A DNA stretch of 64,000 nucleotides, taken from the NCBI RefSeq assembly GCF_905475345.1, contig NC_066592.1, positions 7,483,501 to 7,547,500 on the forward strand. Direction: 5' to 3'. The position numbers and the translations under genes were made by a program. The DNA comes from Vespula vulgaris (Eukaryota; Arthropoda; Insecta; Hymenoptera; Vespidae). Below the pieces are notes generated by a model. That model ran no database searches. It was not told where the DNA came from and was given only the letters and a program-made list of their open reading frames with translations. This document shows, piece after piece, positions 12,969-27,100 of the stretch; within the stretch, counting starts at the first letter, position 1, and every line of letters starts with the position of its first letter.

Positions 12969-14547
12969 TTGATATAATATAAAAGAAAATCTGTGAAAAT
13001 GGATGTCAACTATAAATTATAAACTTTACATAAATTGTACTTTCATAAAAACATCTTATACTTGATGAAAATAATTCACGTGATACAATAATGTACACGT
13101 AAACCGTAAATGACCAATCACATTGCGCCGTTTGTCTTTTATATCTATAACTGTTCATCACTTTTAATTCGTAGCATATGCGACTACAGCGACAAGCGTG
13201 GGCAAAATATGAACTACAAACGCAAAAGTACTGTCCCCATTGTACGCCTATTATATCGGTGTATAAATTGTGTAGGTTATATTTCTTTGATGCGTAATTC
13301 AATAATCGAGTTAGTGTAACAAAAATTTTTGTATGCTCCGTGTACATTATACATTGTTTAAATTATTATAAAATTATCGAATAAACATTTCTTAAGGTTA
13401 GCCTTATGAAAAGAGAAGATTTCGATGTTACTCGTCGGAAGGCGAAAGAAAATTAATTCGATAACTATCCAAGTCAATAAGAAGTTTGTTTTCGTTGATA
13501 TTAGATGAAGTCAACGACTGCAAGTTCAAAATTTAATTATGTCGGAATATTAGGTTACATTAATTATTTTATATTTAACGTTTATTATGAGCTATATAGT
13601 GTTTAAGCAAATATACTGATTTTATAATTATAAATTGTTATATAACTATTAATAACTAATATAGTTCACTATAATATTATACATATCTTAAATGAATGTT
13701 GAATAATCGAAGGAATTATTTATTCCAATCTGCGAAATAGGAGAGCTGCGATGTTTCCTACTTGAGATTTAACGTTAGACTGATTGTTTGTTACCTATCA
13801 AAGTTACTGAAACCTTTCTTCCTCTTCGTTATTGTTTACATCATTAACCGATAACGACAACGACAATAAAATTTGTATACTAATGAAAAGTATTGATTAT
13901 TCGAGCTTACTTGTATAGAAAAAGAAAACACATGTTTACTTTTCGAAATATAACTAGCTTATTTTGTTTATAGCATTTGTCTTCAACGATTTAAACTTGA
14001 AAATTTAAGGAGCTCATGGATAGTGTGGAAACGAATTTGTGTTTTGGTTTTTATAAAAATGATATAGAAATCTAAATGCTTGCGTTAAATTATTCTGAAC
14101 GTTTTTGTTGAAATTCTTAGATTACTCTTAGGTATATAAAGTATATAAAGAACTACACAGTTTTCTAAAATTTAACAATATCTCAAAAACAAACCTATTG
14201 GCACGAATGAGTGAACACGTATTTCCTTATTTTTACTATAGAATCATCTATCTAAAATTCATGAAAATACCCGAATGAATTACAGTACTTTCTCCGTGTG
14301 AACATTGCGAAAAGTGTTTTTTTGAATTTGGAATGGATCAAGAAAATATGAGCCTCGGTTACGTAAACAAACAAACAGACATTGCATTGTATACTTCACA
14401 GAGAAACAAATGCGTATCGGTCAAGCATTTATATGTAATTAGAAATGGGAATACGAGCTTCTTTTTTTTGTCGCAAAGTTCAAGGGGCGCCACTATACGG
14501 AACGTTTTTTTCACGAACAATGTCGAAAACAGCGCGTTTACATCACA

Positions 14548-14815
14548 GTGAATGAAAGCGTAATTCTTGACTGATTCTGATGAACGAGGTCTCATTTTAA
14601 AGACGAAGGTTTAATCAAGAACATGACTTTTTCGAATTTTGGAAAAAACTTTATCTTTATACATAAACTATTCTTGAAAAAACATTATGTTCTTTTCGAA
14701 GAAAATAAAGCTTTCTCAAAAATTCGAAAAAGCCATGTCTTCACTTGAATTTTCATCTTTAAAATGAAACCTTGTTCATTAAAATCGATCATGAATCACG
14801 CCTATACTCATCGTT
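14548..14815. repeat. Inverted-repeat (foldback) element
   Basis: Two arms of roughly 90-110 bp face each other around a loop of about 45 bp. Left-arm landmarks are GATGAACGAGGTCTCATTTT (from 14578) and GACTTTTTCGAATTTTGG (14624). On the complement of the right arm the equivalents are AATGAACAAGGTTTCATTTT and GGCTTTTTCGAATTTTTG. Identity by eye is about four-fifths. This is probably a MITE remnant or a hairpin-forming repeat. Confidence 0.75.
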
Positions 14816-15262
14816 GGCGCAAACCGTTAATAAAACCAATACAATGTGATGACAGACTTAATGTACTATCAGTTCGAAAACGTTTAAAAATATATTGTTT
14901 CTTTTCAATACTATATTTACATATTCTATAATTAATATTTGTAATATATAATTGTATACGAGTGCACGTTAATAAATCTATAATTTGTTTATGTTAAAAA
15001 GAATTATTATTTATAAATAAAATATTATGTATATTATTATAGAAAAATCGTATTTCGTTATAAGGTTTGGTAGAATCTTGTTGCGTGTAAACGTAATATT
15101 GGATAGTTGTCAGTAACACCGTTTTGATAACAGCGCCTTGATAGATACAGCTGTTGAAACTGGTTGAAACGTAAATTTTTAGTGCTTAAGTGTCATTGTA
15201 TCTGTTTTTTTTTTTTTGGTAAAAACGTAGCCCTCGGGCTGAAAAATATTACGGTTATAAAA

Positions 15263-17700
15263 ATGAGAGAAGCTGGGATAATGTTAATAAGTGCTGCATT
15301 AACGTGCGCCGTAATTGGCAATGCTTATTATCAAAGAAAACAATTTTATCCGACGGTAGTCCACATAACCAAATCAAACCCGAGCATGACTGTAAGTTAT
15401 CATAAATCTTTTCAACAGTTTTCATAATTTTATTAATAATTATGTATTCTTATTGTTTTGTAATAATATTTATTTAGGTAATTTACGCTCAAACATTGAT
15501 ACTCGTTTTCATGGTAAATGCATTCCTTAGGAAGTTATTTTTTGGTACTTTACGTGCTGCTGAACTCGAGGTGAATATGGAATATAACTTATATTTTTTA
15601 TCACTTTTATACAGTATGGGATTAACGGATTGATCATTATTTCTAGCATTTGGTAGAGAAAGTATGGTATGCAGTAACTGAGACGTGTTTAGCTTTTACA
15701 GTGTTTAGGGACGATTTCAGCCCAAAATTTATAGCATTATTTACACTTTTATTATTTCTTAAATCATTTCACTGGTTAGCCGAAGATCGTGTTGATTACG
15801 TAAGCGTTTTATCTTTTTTATATTTCTTAATATAAATTATTTCTGTGAACGTACAATTAAGGATATAAAACTTTATTCAGATAATTAATAATATTTAAAC
15901 ATTTATAAAATAATATATATTTTGCATATAAAAAAATTTAATAGTTTGTTATTAATTTTATAGATGGAAAGAAGTCCAGTGATAACATGGCTGTTTCATC
16001 TTAGAGTTGTGACTTTATTAGGACTTCTATTTTCCATTAATTTAACAATGATTCATTATGCATATTATACAACTGCTACGAAAGGTCCTTCAGTACAACT
16101 TGTATTTGGATTTGAATATGCAATTTTATTGACTTGTGTAACAAATATTATTCTAAAATATGCATTGCACACAATAGATTTGCAAAGTGAAAATCCATGG
16201 GACAATAAGCCAGTATTTTTATTATATACAGAATTGGTTATTGGTTTATTAAAGGTATAGTAAAATATGTACCTTCATATTATTTTTATTATATATAATA
16301 CTATATAATCCAATTATTTTTAGGTCACTTTATATGTTGCTTTCGTAACTTTAATGATAAAACTGTTTACTTTACCTTTATTTGCACTTCGTCCTATGTA
16401 TTATACAATGCGTGATTTTAAAAAGGCATTCCATGACATTGTAATGTCACGCAGGGCTATTAGAAATATGAATACTCTTTATCCGGATGCAACGCCTGAA
16501 GAATTAGCAGCTGCTGATAATGTATGCATAATTTGTCGGTAAGTTAATATTACATAATAATTTCAGCATTCTTTAATAATATATTTTGTTATAAATATAT
16601 ATAAGAAAGTTTTTTGCAGAGAAGAAATGGTAGCAGCAAGCAAAAAATTGCCATGTAATCATATTTTTCATACTGCATGCCTTCGTTCTTGGTTTCAACG
16701 TCAACAAACTTGTCCAACATGTCGTTTAAATATTTTGAGACCAACTACAAATAATACAGAGACAAGACAACAAAATCCACAACAAGGTCAACAAGCTCCC
16801 CAACCTCCTCCAGCAGCAGGATTAAATCCACAAGGTATATAATGATAATTTATTTTTAATTTAAGATTAATATTCATGATATTATACATCATGAATTAAA
16901 GTAAAATTTTAATAATATTCATGATGTTATATAGGCCAGGGCTTCCAATTGCCAGGTTTTTGGGCTGGATTACAAGCTCCAAATATGATGCCACAACAAC
17001 AAGGTCAAAATAATGCTGTAAATGTTCCTTTGACACCATTCCAGAATTTACCAACTGGAAGTGTACCGATTTTTGCTCCACCATTTTCTTCTATGGTACC
17101 ATTGCCACCTATTCCTACACCTCCACCTAATTTAACAGAACTTACTGAAGATGAACTCAGAGCAATGGAGGGTAATTTACGACAAGCGGTAGAAGCAAGA
17201 ATACGAACATTACAGAAAGTACAACTGTTGTTAGATGCTGCTAATGCTATGATGAACCAATATCAAGCAGCAGCTGCTACTGTTAAGTCAGTATAAATAC
17301 AAACTAACTGTTATTCCAAAAATAGAATAAATATTATATTAGTAATTTTTTTTCTATTATCATTTATAAAATAGAGATCAATAATTATCAATTTATTTTA
17401 TGTTACAGCATCCCTTCTACTACAACAGAACAAAATATAAATGCTCCAAATATGGCTACAAACCAAGAAAATACATGGCTAGCTAGTACAAATGAAGGTG
17501 GGAGTTCTTACACTGTAATAGATGCAAATATTTCTGTTCCAGACACAGTTAATGATAATACAGTTAGTCAATCATGCACAAGAAATATTGAAATAGCTTC
17601 AGAAACATCATCGAGAGCTGAAACAGAACCCACGAATGAGCAAGAAATGTTAAGGAGACGTAGGCTACAGAAATTTTCAGCTCAGAACACAACAGAATAA
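15263..17700 (+). CDS. SYVN1: E3 ubiquitin-protein ligase HRD1 (synoviolin)
   Basis: Eight exons: 15263-15391, 15478-15570, 15647-15799, 15964-16254, 16324-16538, 16620-16834, 16935-17286 and 17409-17700. They give 579 residues (human about 617). The N-terminal half is hydrophobic with several membrane segments, as in the multi-spanning ER domain of HRD1 (start MREAGIMLISAALTCAVIGN). The RING-H2 finger is intact: C290, C293, C306, H308, H311, C314, C325, C328. A Pro/Gln-rich linker and a C-terminal helix (LRAMEGNLRQAVEARIRTLQ) follow. HRD1 is the central ligase and retrotranslocation channel of ER-associated degradation; that is family knowledge. The exon 7 donor was chosen as GTCAGT at 17287, because it is the only nearby GT that keeps frame with the last exon; the stronger-looking GTTAAG at 17282 would break it. 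Confidence 0.96.
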
Positions 17701-17957
17701 GTAGTTTTTAAACTATGTAACAAATTAGTTTTTGATTAATGCCTGTTCTCAATTACAGATATGATCAATGATTGAAGGATATCTGTTTGAATATAGACTG
17801 CAACTATGAAATAAATTATTAAGAGTGGGTACATAAATACAGAAAAAAATTTACAATTTTGCGATTCCTTGGAAGAACAATGTACAATTAAAACCTGTCA
17901 ATGTGTTCTTGGATATTAATATATATTATAGGCAGTGATCATTTAATTTTGTCCTGA

Positions 17958-17963
17958 AATAAA
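17958..17963 (+). terminator. Candidate poly(A) signal of HRD1
   Basis: AATAAA about 260 bp after the stop codon, followed by T-rich sequence. Confidence 0.5.
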
Positions 17964-19789
17964 CATTTTTTATATGTGATATCATTTTCTGTTATTATGA
18001 TTATATATTTATACTATACATACATAAAATGAAAATGTACAGATGTGATCACTGCAACAGATTTCTAATATCTTATGTGGTTTTCTTTAATATACATTGA
18101 TAGTAAAATTGGACAAAACTGATTGAACTATTAAGGTATTGTTTTATTCCCACTGTATCTATTAAATTCTTATTATAAACCTAACATATTATTCAGAGAT
18201 ATACTTTTTCCTATTAATCCAACTATTTTAACAATTTATAATTCATAGATGTAAATATATGTAAAAGTTGAAACTACTATAAATATTGACATCTGCCTAT
18301 GTAATATGTAGGCCTGCACAATGCTTTAGGTATTATCAGGATACATTATTTCTCTATGAAGTTTGACACAGATTAAATATTTGTGCAACGAGGCATTATA
18401 ATTACACAAATTGTATAATGGATTATGTATATTTGTTTATATTTTTTCCAATTATCATGAACATAAAAACATTACTGTATGTTACCATAGTGACTACAAA
18501 TTAACAATAAATAATAATCAATATATGTAATAAATTAATTATGTTATAGATTTCCCTTTACAATATATAATTATTTAGTATAAATGAACAAAATAAAGTA
18601 TTGTGTATATATATATAATGGAAATTACAATTTTAATAGAAATTGTTATAACCTTTGCATGACACGTGTGCATACATGATTTGTAATTATGGTGAACATA
18701 ATCTGAATATTGCGATAATAAGAAATATTTTCACTTCAAGAGTATATTTAATATACTATTGCACAATATTAAACGATGTTCATAATTATTAATGAGAATT
18801 TCAGAAAGGATTACGCAAAAGCCCATAGGTGCTGTACATTGAACTTTATTGATCCGACAATATGCTACGTTGGATAACGATTATAACCTATTCTTATACA
18901 TCCAAAGATGCAACATTTATTTCTATATATGAACATCAAAATAATAGATCTGTTCGTTTTTAACAAACGAAGAAAATATTTTAATTATAATTTTCATTTG
19001 GTAATAATACATACAATGTATATACACGCATATATATGAAGTACTAAACTATTAAATCTATTAATTTGTACATTTAGTATTACAAATATAATGTAATAAT
19101 AAAGCAGATATAACAAGCAAATCAATCAGTTTAAATATCAGCATTATTGATTTATTCGCGGAAAAAATTATTTACGAAGTTAATTTTCTTTTTCGAAAAT
19201 ACACACACACGCACACACACACGCATATTTTCGTAGATAATATAAACAGTACATTGTTACAATTAATTGTAACCGTGTATATGTAATTATTCACATACTT
19301 GGACGTTTCATTAAACATATATACGAATGCCTTCTTTTAACAATATTATAGTTATTACGACATTAATGTTTACGTAAATACGTCATAAATATTTATCGCG
19401 ATCTAACAAGACATAATGGTTAGTATATTGTTTTAAAACTCATCTGAAGTATCATGTGCTGATTATATAAAACGAATAATATGTATTAAACGAGCATGTG
19501 AAATGAAGGATATCTTTTGAAAAAAAATTGACATTTGGACAGAGAATAGTAGTTTCAACCCTTTCTACTGATTATTCAATGAAATTAATAGTGTATTGAA
19601 ACATTTATAATTTCATGTGTCTTCGATGAAATGAAATTTTGATTTTTTAAAAATAATAATTTCTTTATATCTATCGCAAAAAATAAGAAAAAGCGTACAA
19701 TGCATAAATTCATAGTTCATTGAAAAACAAGAAGTATCTTGATTGAACGAAAAATAATACAGAAAGTAAAATTGTATTATGCGCCAGAG
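17964..19789. other. AT-rich intergenic region
   Basis: No coding signal. It holds scattered AT runs and a short interrupted (CA)n tract at about 19200-19225. Additional AATAAA hexamers (for example near 18590) could extend the HRD1 3'UTR. Confidence 0.5.
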
Positions 19790-20860
19790 TCCTTGGGATA
19801 TACACGGTGAACCCCGTGGCGCGTTGTTGTGATCTAACATGGCGGAATGTAGTGTTGTGGCTGTTCGATGTCTATGTCAATTTTAGAGTGATCTCGCGCA
19901 AATAATACGGAAGAACGGCGATGCTCCGCAATTATACCATTGAAAGAATTCGTGTAAGATAATCGTGTGATTGGAAATATTTGCGTTGTAAGTGACGAGC
20001 GAGTTCTTCTACATCGGTTTTGCTCATCGCGGGAATCGTATACAGGCGGCAAGAGCGCACACAGGGCTTCGGCTTCCCTGGCACAACGTTTCTTTCTGAC
20101 CTTCCACGACGACGAACTTATTTCAAATGAACGACCTGAGACACGCTTGACACTTTCTAGCTTTACGTGACTGTGACACGTGCACGGAAGAGCGTGTACT
20201 TCACTAACTTTTCCCGCGCGTCCCAAAAGCTTTACTGTTGGCGCAGGTATCAAGCTTATGCAACTGAAGAGCTTATAAACATCCAGCAACGGTAAACAAT
20301 CTCATTGTTCCGAGTATATGTCGGAATAAAGGTACCGCTTCGTGATAATCCGTAATAAAATTCGACTAATGCGCGGCCGTTTTTAAACCATCATAAATAT
20401 CTTCATGAAATAGCAATTCCATATATTTGTGCAGAGACCAAGAGGATATCCGTAATTTTGAAAATCGTTAACGATTGTTATTCATTATTAATATAAATCA
20501 AAGTGCATCACTCATGGTGATATATGAGTATTTTCTACTCATTGGCATTAGTATTGTAGTTTCTTGGAGACCACCCAAGGAGAGCATTGAGTTTAGGTGA
20601 ATGAGTGGTTACTCCGAAAGACATTTTTCAAATAAGTTAAGACTTCTGATTCTACGGCATCATATACAACAGCATTGTGCTATATCTTAGTGGATTATGA
20701 GAGAACAAATAAAAGTTTGGTAGATATAGATTTTTGTGTGTGAATTTATTTAATAGAAATTTTATAAGAACAGAAAGGCCAAGGACTTTTTTCAACTTCT
20801 AAGGCATGCAAGGTAGTTGGTGATAATACAAAAACAACTGCGTAAAATATTTTTGACAAC
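19790..20860 (+). promoter_or_regulatory. Promoter and 5'UTR of PP4 regulatory subunit 3
   Basis: A CG-rich island relative to its surroundings (about 19800-20400) precedes the PP4R3 start codon. It contains a CACGTG E-box near 20176. Open frames of up to 151 codons on both strands at 19834-20289 reflect lower stop density in this GC-richer DNA and look non-coding. A long or spliced 5'UTR is likely; GTGAAT near 20598 is a possible donor. Confidence 0.6.
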
Positions 20861-23800
20861 ATGACGGATACACGCAGAAGAGTAAAGCTTTATGCACTTA
20901 ATGCTGATAGACAATGGGATGATCGTGGTACAGGTCATGTTTCCTCTTCCTATGTAGATAGATTAAAAGGAATTTCACTTTTGGTTAGAGCCGAAAGTGA
21001 TGGAACTGTTTTATTGGAAAGTAAGATACATCCGGATACTGCATATCAGAAGCAGCAAGTAATTATATATTCATTACATTGTATAACTATGAAATATACT
21101 TCTTGCATTTATATTTTTTAGCGTGTATGTATATGAAATTTATAATAATAAGTATTATTTTATTGATATCTGTACAATTATGAGACTGTACATAACCATG
21201 TTTATATTATTTGATTGAATGAATATTGATATGAATCTAACTAATTCTAAGGAATGTATTAATTATTTTGAAATATGCATGCGTAGTATGTTATTATTAT
21301 AAGAAATAAAGTTAAAATATTTACATATCTATGATTACAGGATACTTTGATAGTATGGTCAGAGGGTGATAATTTTGACTTAGCCTTAAGTTTTCAAGAA
21401 AAGGCTGGATGTGATGAAATTTGGGAAAAAATATGTCAAGTTCAAGGAAAGGATCCATCAGTAGAAATTACTCAAGATATTGTTGAAGAGTCGGAAGATG
21501 AACGCTTTGATGATATGTCAGATGCTGCACCGCCCATAGAACTGCCTCCATGCGAATTAAGTCGATTAGAAGACATTAATGAATTAATAGGGAATTGTTT
21601 AGCTTCTCCAATGAGAAAAGAAAAACTCGCTGTGGCATTAGAATCAGAAGGTTATATCAAGAAACTTTTAAATTTGTTCCACACTTGTGAGGACTTAGAA
21701 AATATTGAAGGCTTACATCATCTTTATGATATTTTTAAAAATATTTTCTTACTTAACAAGAATGCACTATTTGAAGTGATGTTCAGCGACGATACAATTT
21801 TTGATGTTGTTGGATGTCTTGAATATGAACCAACATTGCCTCAACCAAAAAGACATAGAGAATATCTTCGACAATTAGCAAGATTTAAGCAAGCAATTCC
21901 AATTACAAATGCTGAATTATTAGCTAAAATTCATCAAACATATAGAGTTCAATATATACAAGATGTTGTTTTACCAACTCCTAGTGTATTTGAAGACAAC
22001 ATGCTTAGTACATTGAGTAGTTTTATATTTTTTAATAAAGTTGAAATAGTAACTCTTATACAAGATGATGAAAAATTTCTTACTGAATTATTTCGTCAGT
22101 TTACGGATGAATCGACATCAGACAGTAAAAGACGTGACATGGTTCTTTTCTTAAAAGAATTTTGCAATTTTTCTCAGAATCTTCAACCACAAGGTAAAGA
22201 ATCATTCTATAAAAATTTAACAGCATTGGGCATATTACCTGCCTTGGAAATAACATTGGCAATAAATGATCCGCAAACAAAAACTGCGAGCATTGACATA
22301 TTGACGTATATTGTGGAATATTCTCCTAGCGTCGTTAGAGATTATACATTACAACAAATAAATAATACAGAACAGGACCAAATGTTAGTCAATGTAATAG
22401 TCGCTCAACTCGTTGGAGATAGCGATCCTGAATTGGGTGGAGCAGTACAGTTAGCTGGTGTGTTACGCCTGCTTCTTGATCCAGAAAATATGTTGGCTTC
22501 AGTCAACAAATCAGAAAAGACTGATTTCTTGAATTATTTCTATAAAAATAGTATTGGAACACTGATAGCTCCTTTATTAGCTAATACAATTGGGGAAAGA
22601 CCAGCAAGAGAAGATTATAGAACAGTGCAACTTTTAGGATTGATTTTAGAGTTATTATCCTTTTGTGTAGAACATCATACATACCACATTAAAAATTGCA
22701 TTTTAAATAAGGATTTACTTAGAAGAATATTGGTTTTAATGAAGTCAACACATACATTCTTAGTACTATGCGCTTTAAGGTTTATGAGAAAAATTATAGC
22801 TCTGAAAGATGAATTTTATAATAGGTATATAATAAAAGGAAATTTATTTGCACCTGTATTTGATGCATTTGTAAGGAACAACGGTAGATACAATTTATTA
22901 GATTCTGCTATCTTGGAAATGTTTGAATTCATTAAATTGGTAAGTTATAACTTTATAAAAACTTTAAATTTTACTTTTTAAAATATTTTCCTACAGTCAT
23001 TTTATATTTGATGTATATACGCGTATGTATGTATGTGTCTTTTACATTACAGGAAGATATCAAATCACTTTGCTCACACGTTGTAGAAAATTTTTCGAAA
23101 GAATTGGAAGCTATTGACTATGTACAAACATTCAAAGCACTAAAGCTGAGGTATGAACAACATCAGGATAAATTAAAGGACCGTGATAGAACAACGCTCG
23201 ACAGGTACATGTATTCAAGGTGCAATATATTTTATTTTACAAGAACTTGCTTGTGAATTAAATATTCCTTGCTTCCTAACATGGCATAAATTCTTGTACA
23301 TCATAGATTGTTACTTAGTGCCGACTTACAGTTGAATTTACTTATACGTGAATTTACTTGAATGTCGGCCCAATTTTATATAATTTGCCCACAACGCTGG
23401 AATGAAACCGTTATTATTGTTTTGTTATGGTATCGTCGGTCACCGATGATCCCCACGGCTCTACTGGCAAATTGAGTGCCGGTCACCGGTGACCTTTACG
23501 TCACTTAACGTGTTAAAAATATTTTAACAATGTTTCTGTTTACTTACCTGTATAGTGTTCCATCAATATTAAGAAATAGCCGATATCGAAGAGATCAGAG
23601 ACAGTTGGATGAAGAAGAAGAAATGTGGTTTAGAGAGGAAGAAGATTTTGATGAAGGAGAAGCAGTGGTACCTGCAGCCACGGCAGATTTGGTACCACCT
23701 GCTTCAGCTAAAAAACAATCTTCATCTTCTAATTCTGCCCTTGGGCCTTCCCTTACAGAGTCGAAAAATCATCAGCAACAACAACAACAACAATCTGTAT

Positions 23801-24131
23801 TAAATAATAATACAGCAAATAATAATATCACTCCTCAGCAAACCCAGGTCAACAATAGTACATCAACAACGAATGAAAATCCAGTTACACCTGAGATTAC
23901 TCCTAGTTCTACCATTGGTACCGTAGAAAAGGCAGGAATTATAATTAGAAAGGTGATTGGACTGTTCTAAGATAGTCAAACAAAATTTTAAATATAAATA
24001 TACCTGAACGTTTTATAATATATAAACAAATAACTTTATAGGGATTGGTCGATTATGAAGAAGATTCTGATGAAGAAGATGAGGATTCTGGACTAAGTCC
24101 TTCGCCAAAACGGCAACGATTGTCGTGGTAG
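20861..24131 (+). CDS. flfl: Serine/threonine-protein phosphatase 4 regulatory subunit 3 (falafel/SMEK)
   Basis: Five exons: 20861-21058, 21341-22939, 23053-23204, 23556-23952 and 24042-24131, giving 811 residues (human PP4R3A about 830). The start MTDTRRRVKLYALNADRQWD opens the EVH1-like domain. The second exon holds the SMK-1 domain and armadillo-like helices (LSRLEDINELIGNCLASP, then EGLHHLYDIFKNIFLLNKNA). The C-terminus has a Glu-rich segment, a poly-Gln run, Asn/Thr-rich linkers and an acidic end with a basic patch (SPSPKRQRLSW), as expected for a nuclear subunit. PP4R3 targets PP4 catalytic and R2 subunits to substrates in DNA repair, centrosome function and cell polarity. The third intron (23205-23555) carries a repeat fragment. 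All splice phases close. Confidence 0.96.
23300..23520. repeat. Palindrome-rich repeat fragment in a PP4R3 intron
   Basis: The intron contains a perfect 14-bp palindrome GGTCACCGGTGACC (23481-23494) and a near-perfect one, ATCGTCGGTCACCGATGAT (about 23432-23450). A TTAACGTGTTAA-like end lies near 23504-23515. The GC content is unlike the rest of the intron. The TTAA boundary suggests a fragment of a TTAA-targeting (piggyBac-type) non-autonomous element, but no matching opposite end is evident. Confidence 0.4.
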
Positions 24132-27100
24132 ACATTCTGGAAATTCAAAATGAATGTGCGATCTCCAAAGTTTTTAGTAAAATATGGCCCCTATTATGTG
24201 CACAAAAAGCTGATCGAAAGGTTATACAATCTATTAATTTACAATGAGGAGAGTACAGGTTGTACTTTATTCATCCTGAGTGATAGACGCAATGAATAAG
24301 TGCTTTTAAAACACAATGCGTGATGAACTTTTACATCTTTTTCTTTCTTTAATTGTGTATATTAAACAAAGAAATGAATGTGAAAAGACAGTGATTGGAA
24401 ATGATATAGAAAAAAAAAAAGAAAAAAAAAAGGAAAAACATATTGGACAACGGGATCGACAAACAGAAGTGAAGGTAAAGCCAAAATAATTGTATTATCA
24501 TATTGACGAAATATTGGAAGTTCACTCAATGAATTAAATGAATTTAAAAAGGATTAATGATTTATTCCACTTATCTGGAAATCTACGTAGTAGGGAAAAT
24601 TTTCACAGATAAGGTGAAAAACTCTAGACCTGGTGAGTTCTATAGACATTAATGTCTAAGTATACACTTTGGTCTAGGTCTATAAATCTAAAAACTGTGA
24701 CTATGACATGTATGAGTCCATCGAAAAGGAACTTGCTACAAGATGTGTAAAAACCATTTTGCATGTAAAAGTACATGATCTACCGCACAAAAACAGTTAC
24801 GTTTTTGATTAGCTATCCACGAATTGAATTAGTGGGACGAGCGATTGAAATCTGTTTTTGCAAAGGTCAGATACCATGAATCTTTATCCAACTCGACGGA
24901 AATAATATTTAGTTTGTATATATATGTATATTTGTAACGATTGTAAAACGACCACATACTTGGATTAAGCAGAAAATATGCGACTACTTCACAATCTCAG
25001 TTTCCTTCAAAATACATTTGAAGAGTTTTTTGGTTATCAATGTAAGTAGTAGAAGTTGTACAATAAATATTTGATTTGTGTATATTTATCAGTTTGCACT
25101 TCATGCCCGATAGCAATCCTCGATATAAAAAGTATGTTTTAAAGAATATTTAACGAATCTTGAATATTAAATGTAGTATAGTATCTTTTTTACAAATCTT
25201 TTTTTTAATCATAAGGGCAAAATGAGAAGCCTGGAATAATCTCTGTGCACTGAAATAAGAATGTCTAATTTATGAAAATATTCATATCTACTTACATTAC
25301 TTTATGTAGTAGAGCCATGAGATGAGAATAATCTCGGATACTGCAATACGAAATCTTAATTTTTGTTTAAATTGAGATTCTGTATGTCATGAAATTACAG
25401 GAAACGCCAGCTCCAGAAAAGAGTGTCTACTTTCTAGTTTAATCCGTAATTTTTAACATAGTTAAGATCTATAGCGAAGAGAAATCTATTACTTTGAATA
25501 ATCATTTAACTAGAGCAGGCCTTATACAGCGACCAATTTGAAATAAATTATTGCCTTACTGATTGAGTTGACTTTATAACAAAGTATTATAAGCTAATGT
25601 ACAGAGTTTTCAATACGTCTAACACAAAAGAATTTCCAAGACTGTTGTATAATTGTAAGTATGAACGTTTGAAATTTTTGTGATGTAAGAACATTCGTAT
25701 GCATATATTGACAAACTTTAACAAACAGACGCATATGTTAACTTATGATACTACAAAAGGTGATAGAAGTTAATTCAGTCATGAGATTAGTATATTGTGA
25801 ATATTTCAAGTAGGCAAATTCGCTGGAGCTGAGTAACGAGTGTATATATAAAATGTTGTTAATTCTGAAATGACCACAGAAAATGTAACTGAATATATTA
25901 ATTAGGTAGTTAAGTAACAGAATATCGAGTAATGTATTTCGTGTGTTTTGCATATATTCACAATTTATTCCATAATAAGAAAGAGATATTCTTAGGCATA
26001 GAATGCTACATTGGGTGCGGCGAATGTAAGTAAATGAAACGGATGAATTAATACCTAAGTGATACTAAAGTAAAGATGCAATCATATGCTATTTAAATTA
26101 TACTCAATGTATTTTTGTACAGAGTGTTTTAGGCTTTGTCGCTATCATTTTCCATTATTTTTTTAAATGCTTGCCATCAAGAGAAGTCAGAATGTCCTTG
26201 TGGCATATTTCTAGTAAATAGTTTGATATACATTTTCTTTTCTTTATTGTATCATACTCTCTAAGAATGTATTATTGAATAATCATAATAGAGAGGATAT
26301 ATTATATATATAGAGAGAGATATGCAATGGATAGAAGAGGGCAAAGGGGAAATAAAGGGATCTAAAATTAAGTGCAGTAAAATTCCTATACTTTGTTAGG
26401 AAAAAATTATCGTTAGACCGTCCTAAGTTCGAATATTATTTTATTTCCGAGAGTACTATATGTTTACTCATCATTTCAACAAAAGCGAAGATAAAAATTT
26501 AAAACAAAAAAATAATAATACATAAAAATATTCGTAGATTGTAATCTACGAAAAAATCGTGAAACGTCACAGAATTTTAATCATATCGTAAAACGTTACG
26601 AAGGGCATTCGTTAGGACAATTAAGTTGTAAATATGTGAAAAAAAGGAAAAGAAAACAAATGCAGCACTTTCAGGGGCACTCTTAAAAATTTCATTTAAT
26701 CGAGAAATCTAAAACATTTTGTCTGGCCAGTTTATCACCAAGATTGCTGTATTCAATGTTACACAGTCACTACATTGTAACGTTAATCAAAGAACGGAAA
26801 TTTACACATTGTACAATACCACACGTGCTAATAATAATAATATTGATATTAATATTAACGATAACGTGCGTTTTACATTTAAAATACCAACAGAATGTGA
26901 CATTTTTGTTCTCTGACATATGTAGCCACATACAAAACACACAAACGCGGAAAATCACACGTTTTTTATAAGAAAATGAAGTTCATCGATTCTATAAGTT
27001 AATGAGCAGTTATAAAAAAAAAATCAGTGTGCATGACGACGATAAATATGTGAATGGACTACAAACGAAAGATCATATTTTGCATTTTATTCTGTCGGAG

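Larger units (their letters stand above)
12576..15262. other. Non-coding region between the RhoGAP gene and HRD1
   Basis: It starts with the probable 3'UTR of the RhoGAP gene (AATAAA at 12963-12968). No exon-like structure follows: the frames at 13006-13347 and 14333-14595 lack family resemblance. It holds a foldback element at 14548-14815. The last 200 bp (about 15060-15262) is the probable HRD1 promoter and 5'UTR. Confidence 0.6.

Noticed and set aside
19834..20289. 151-codon minus-strand frame in the PP4R3 promoter
   Set aside because: The GC-richer promoter DNA has fewer stops. The frame has no recognisable domain and overlaps an opposing frame of similar quality.
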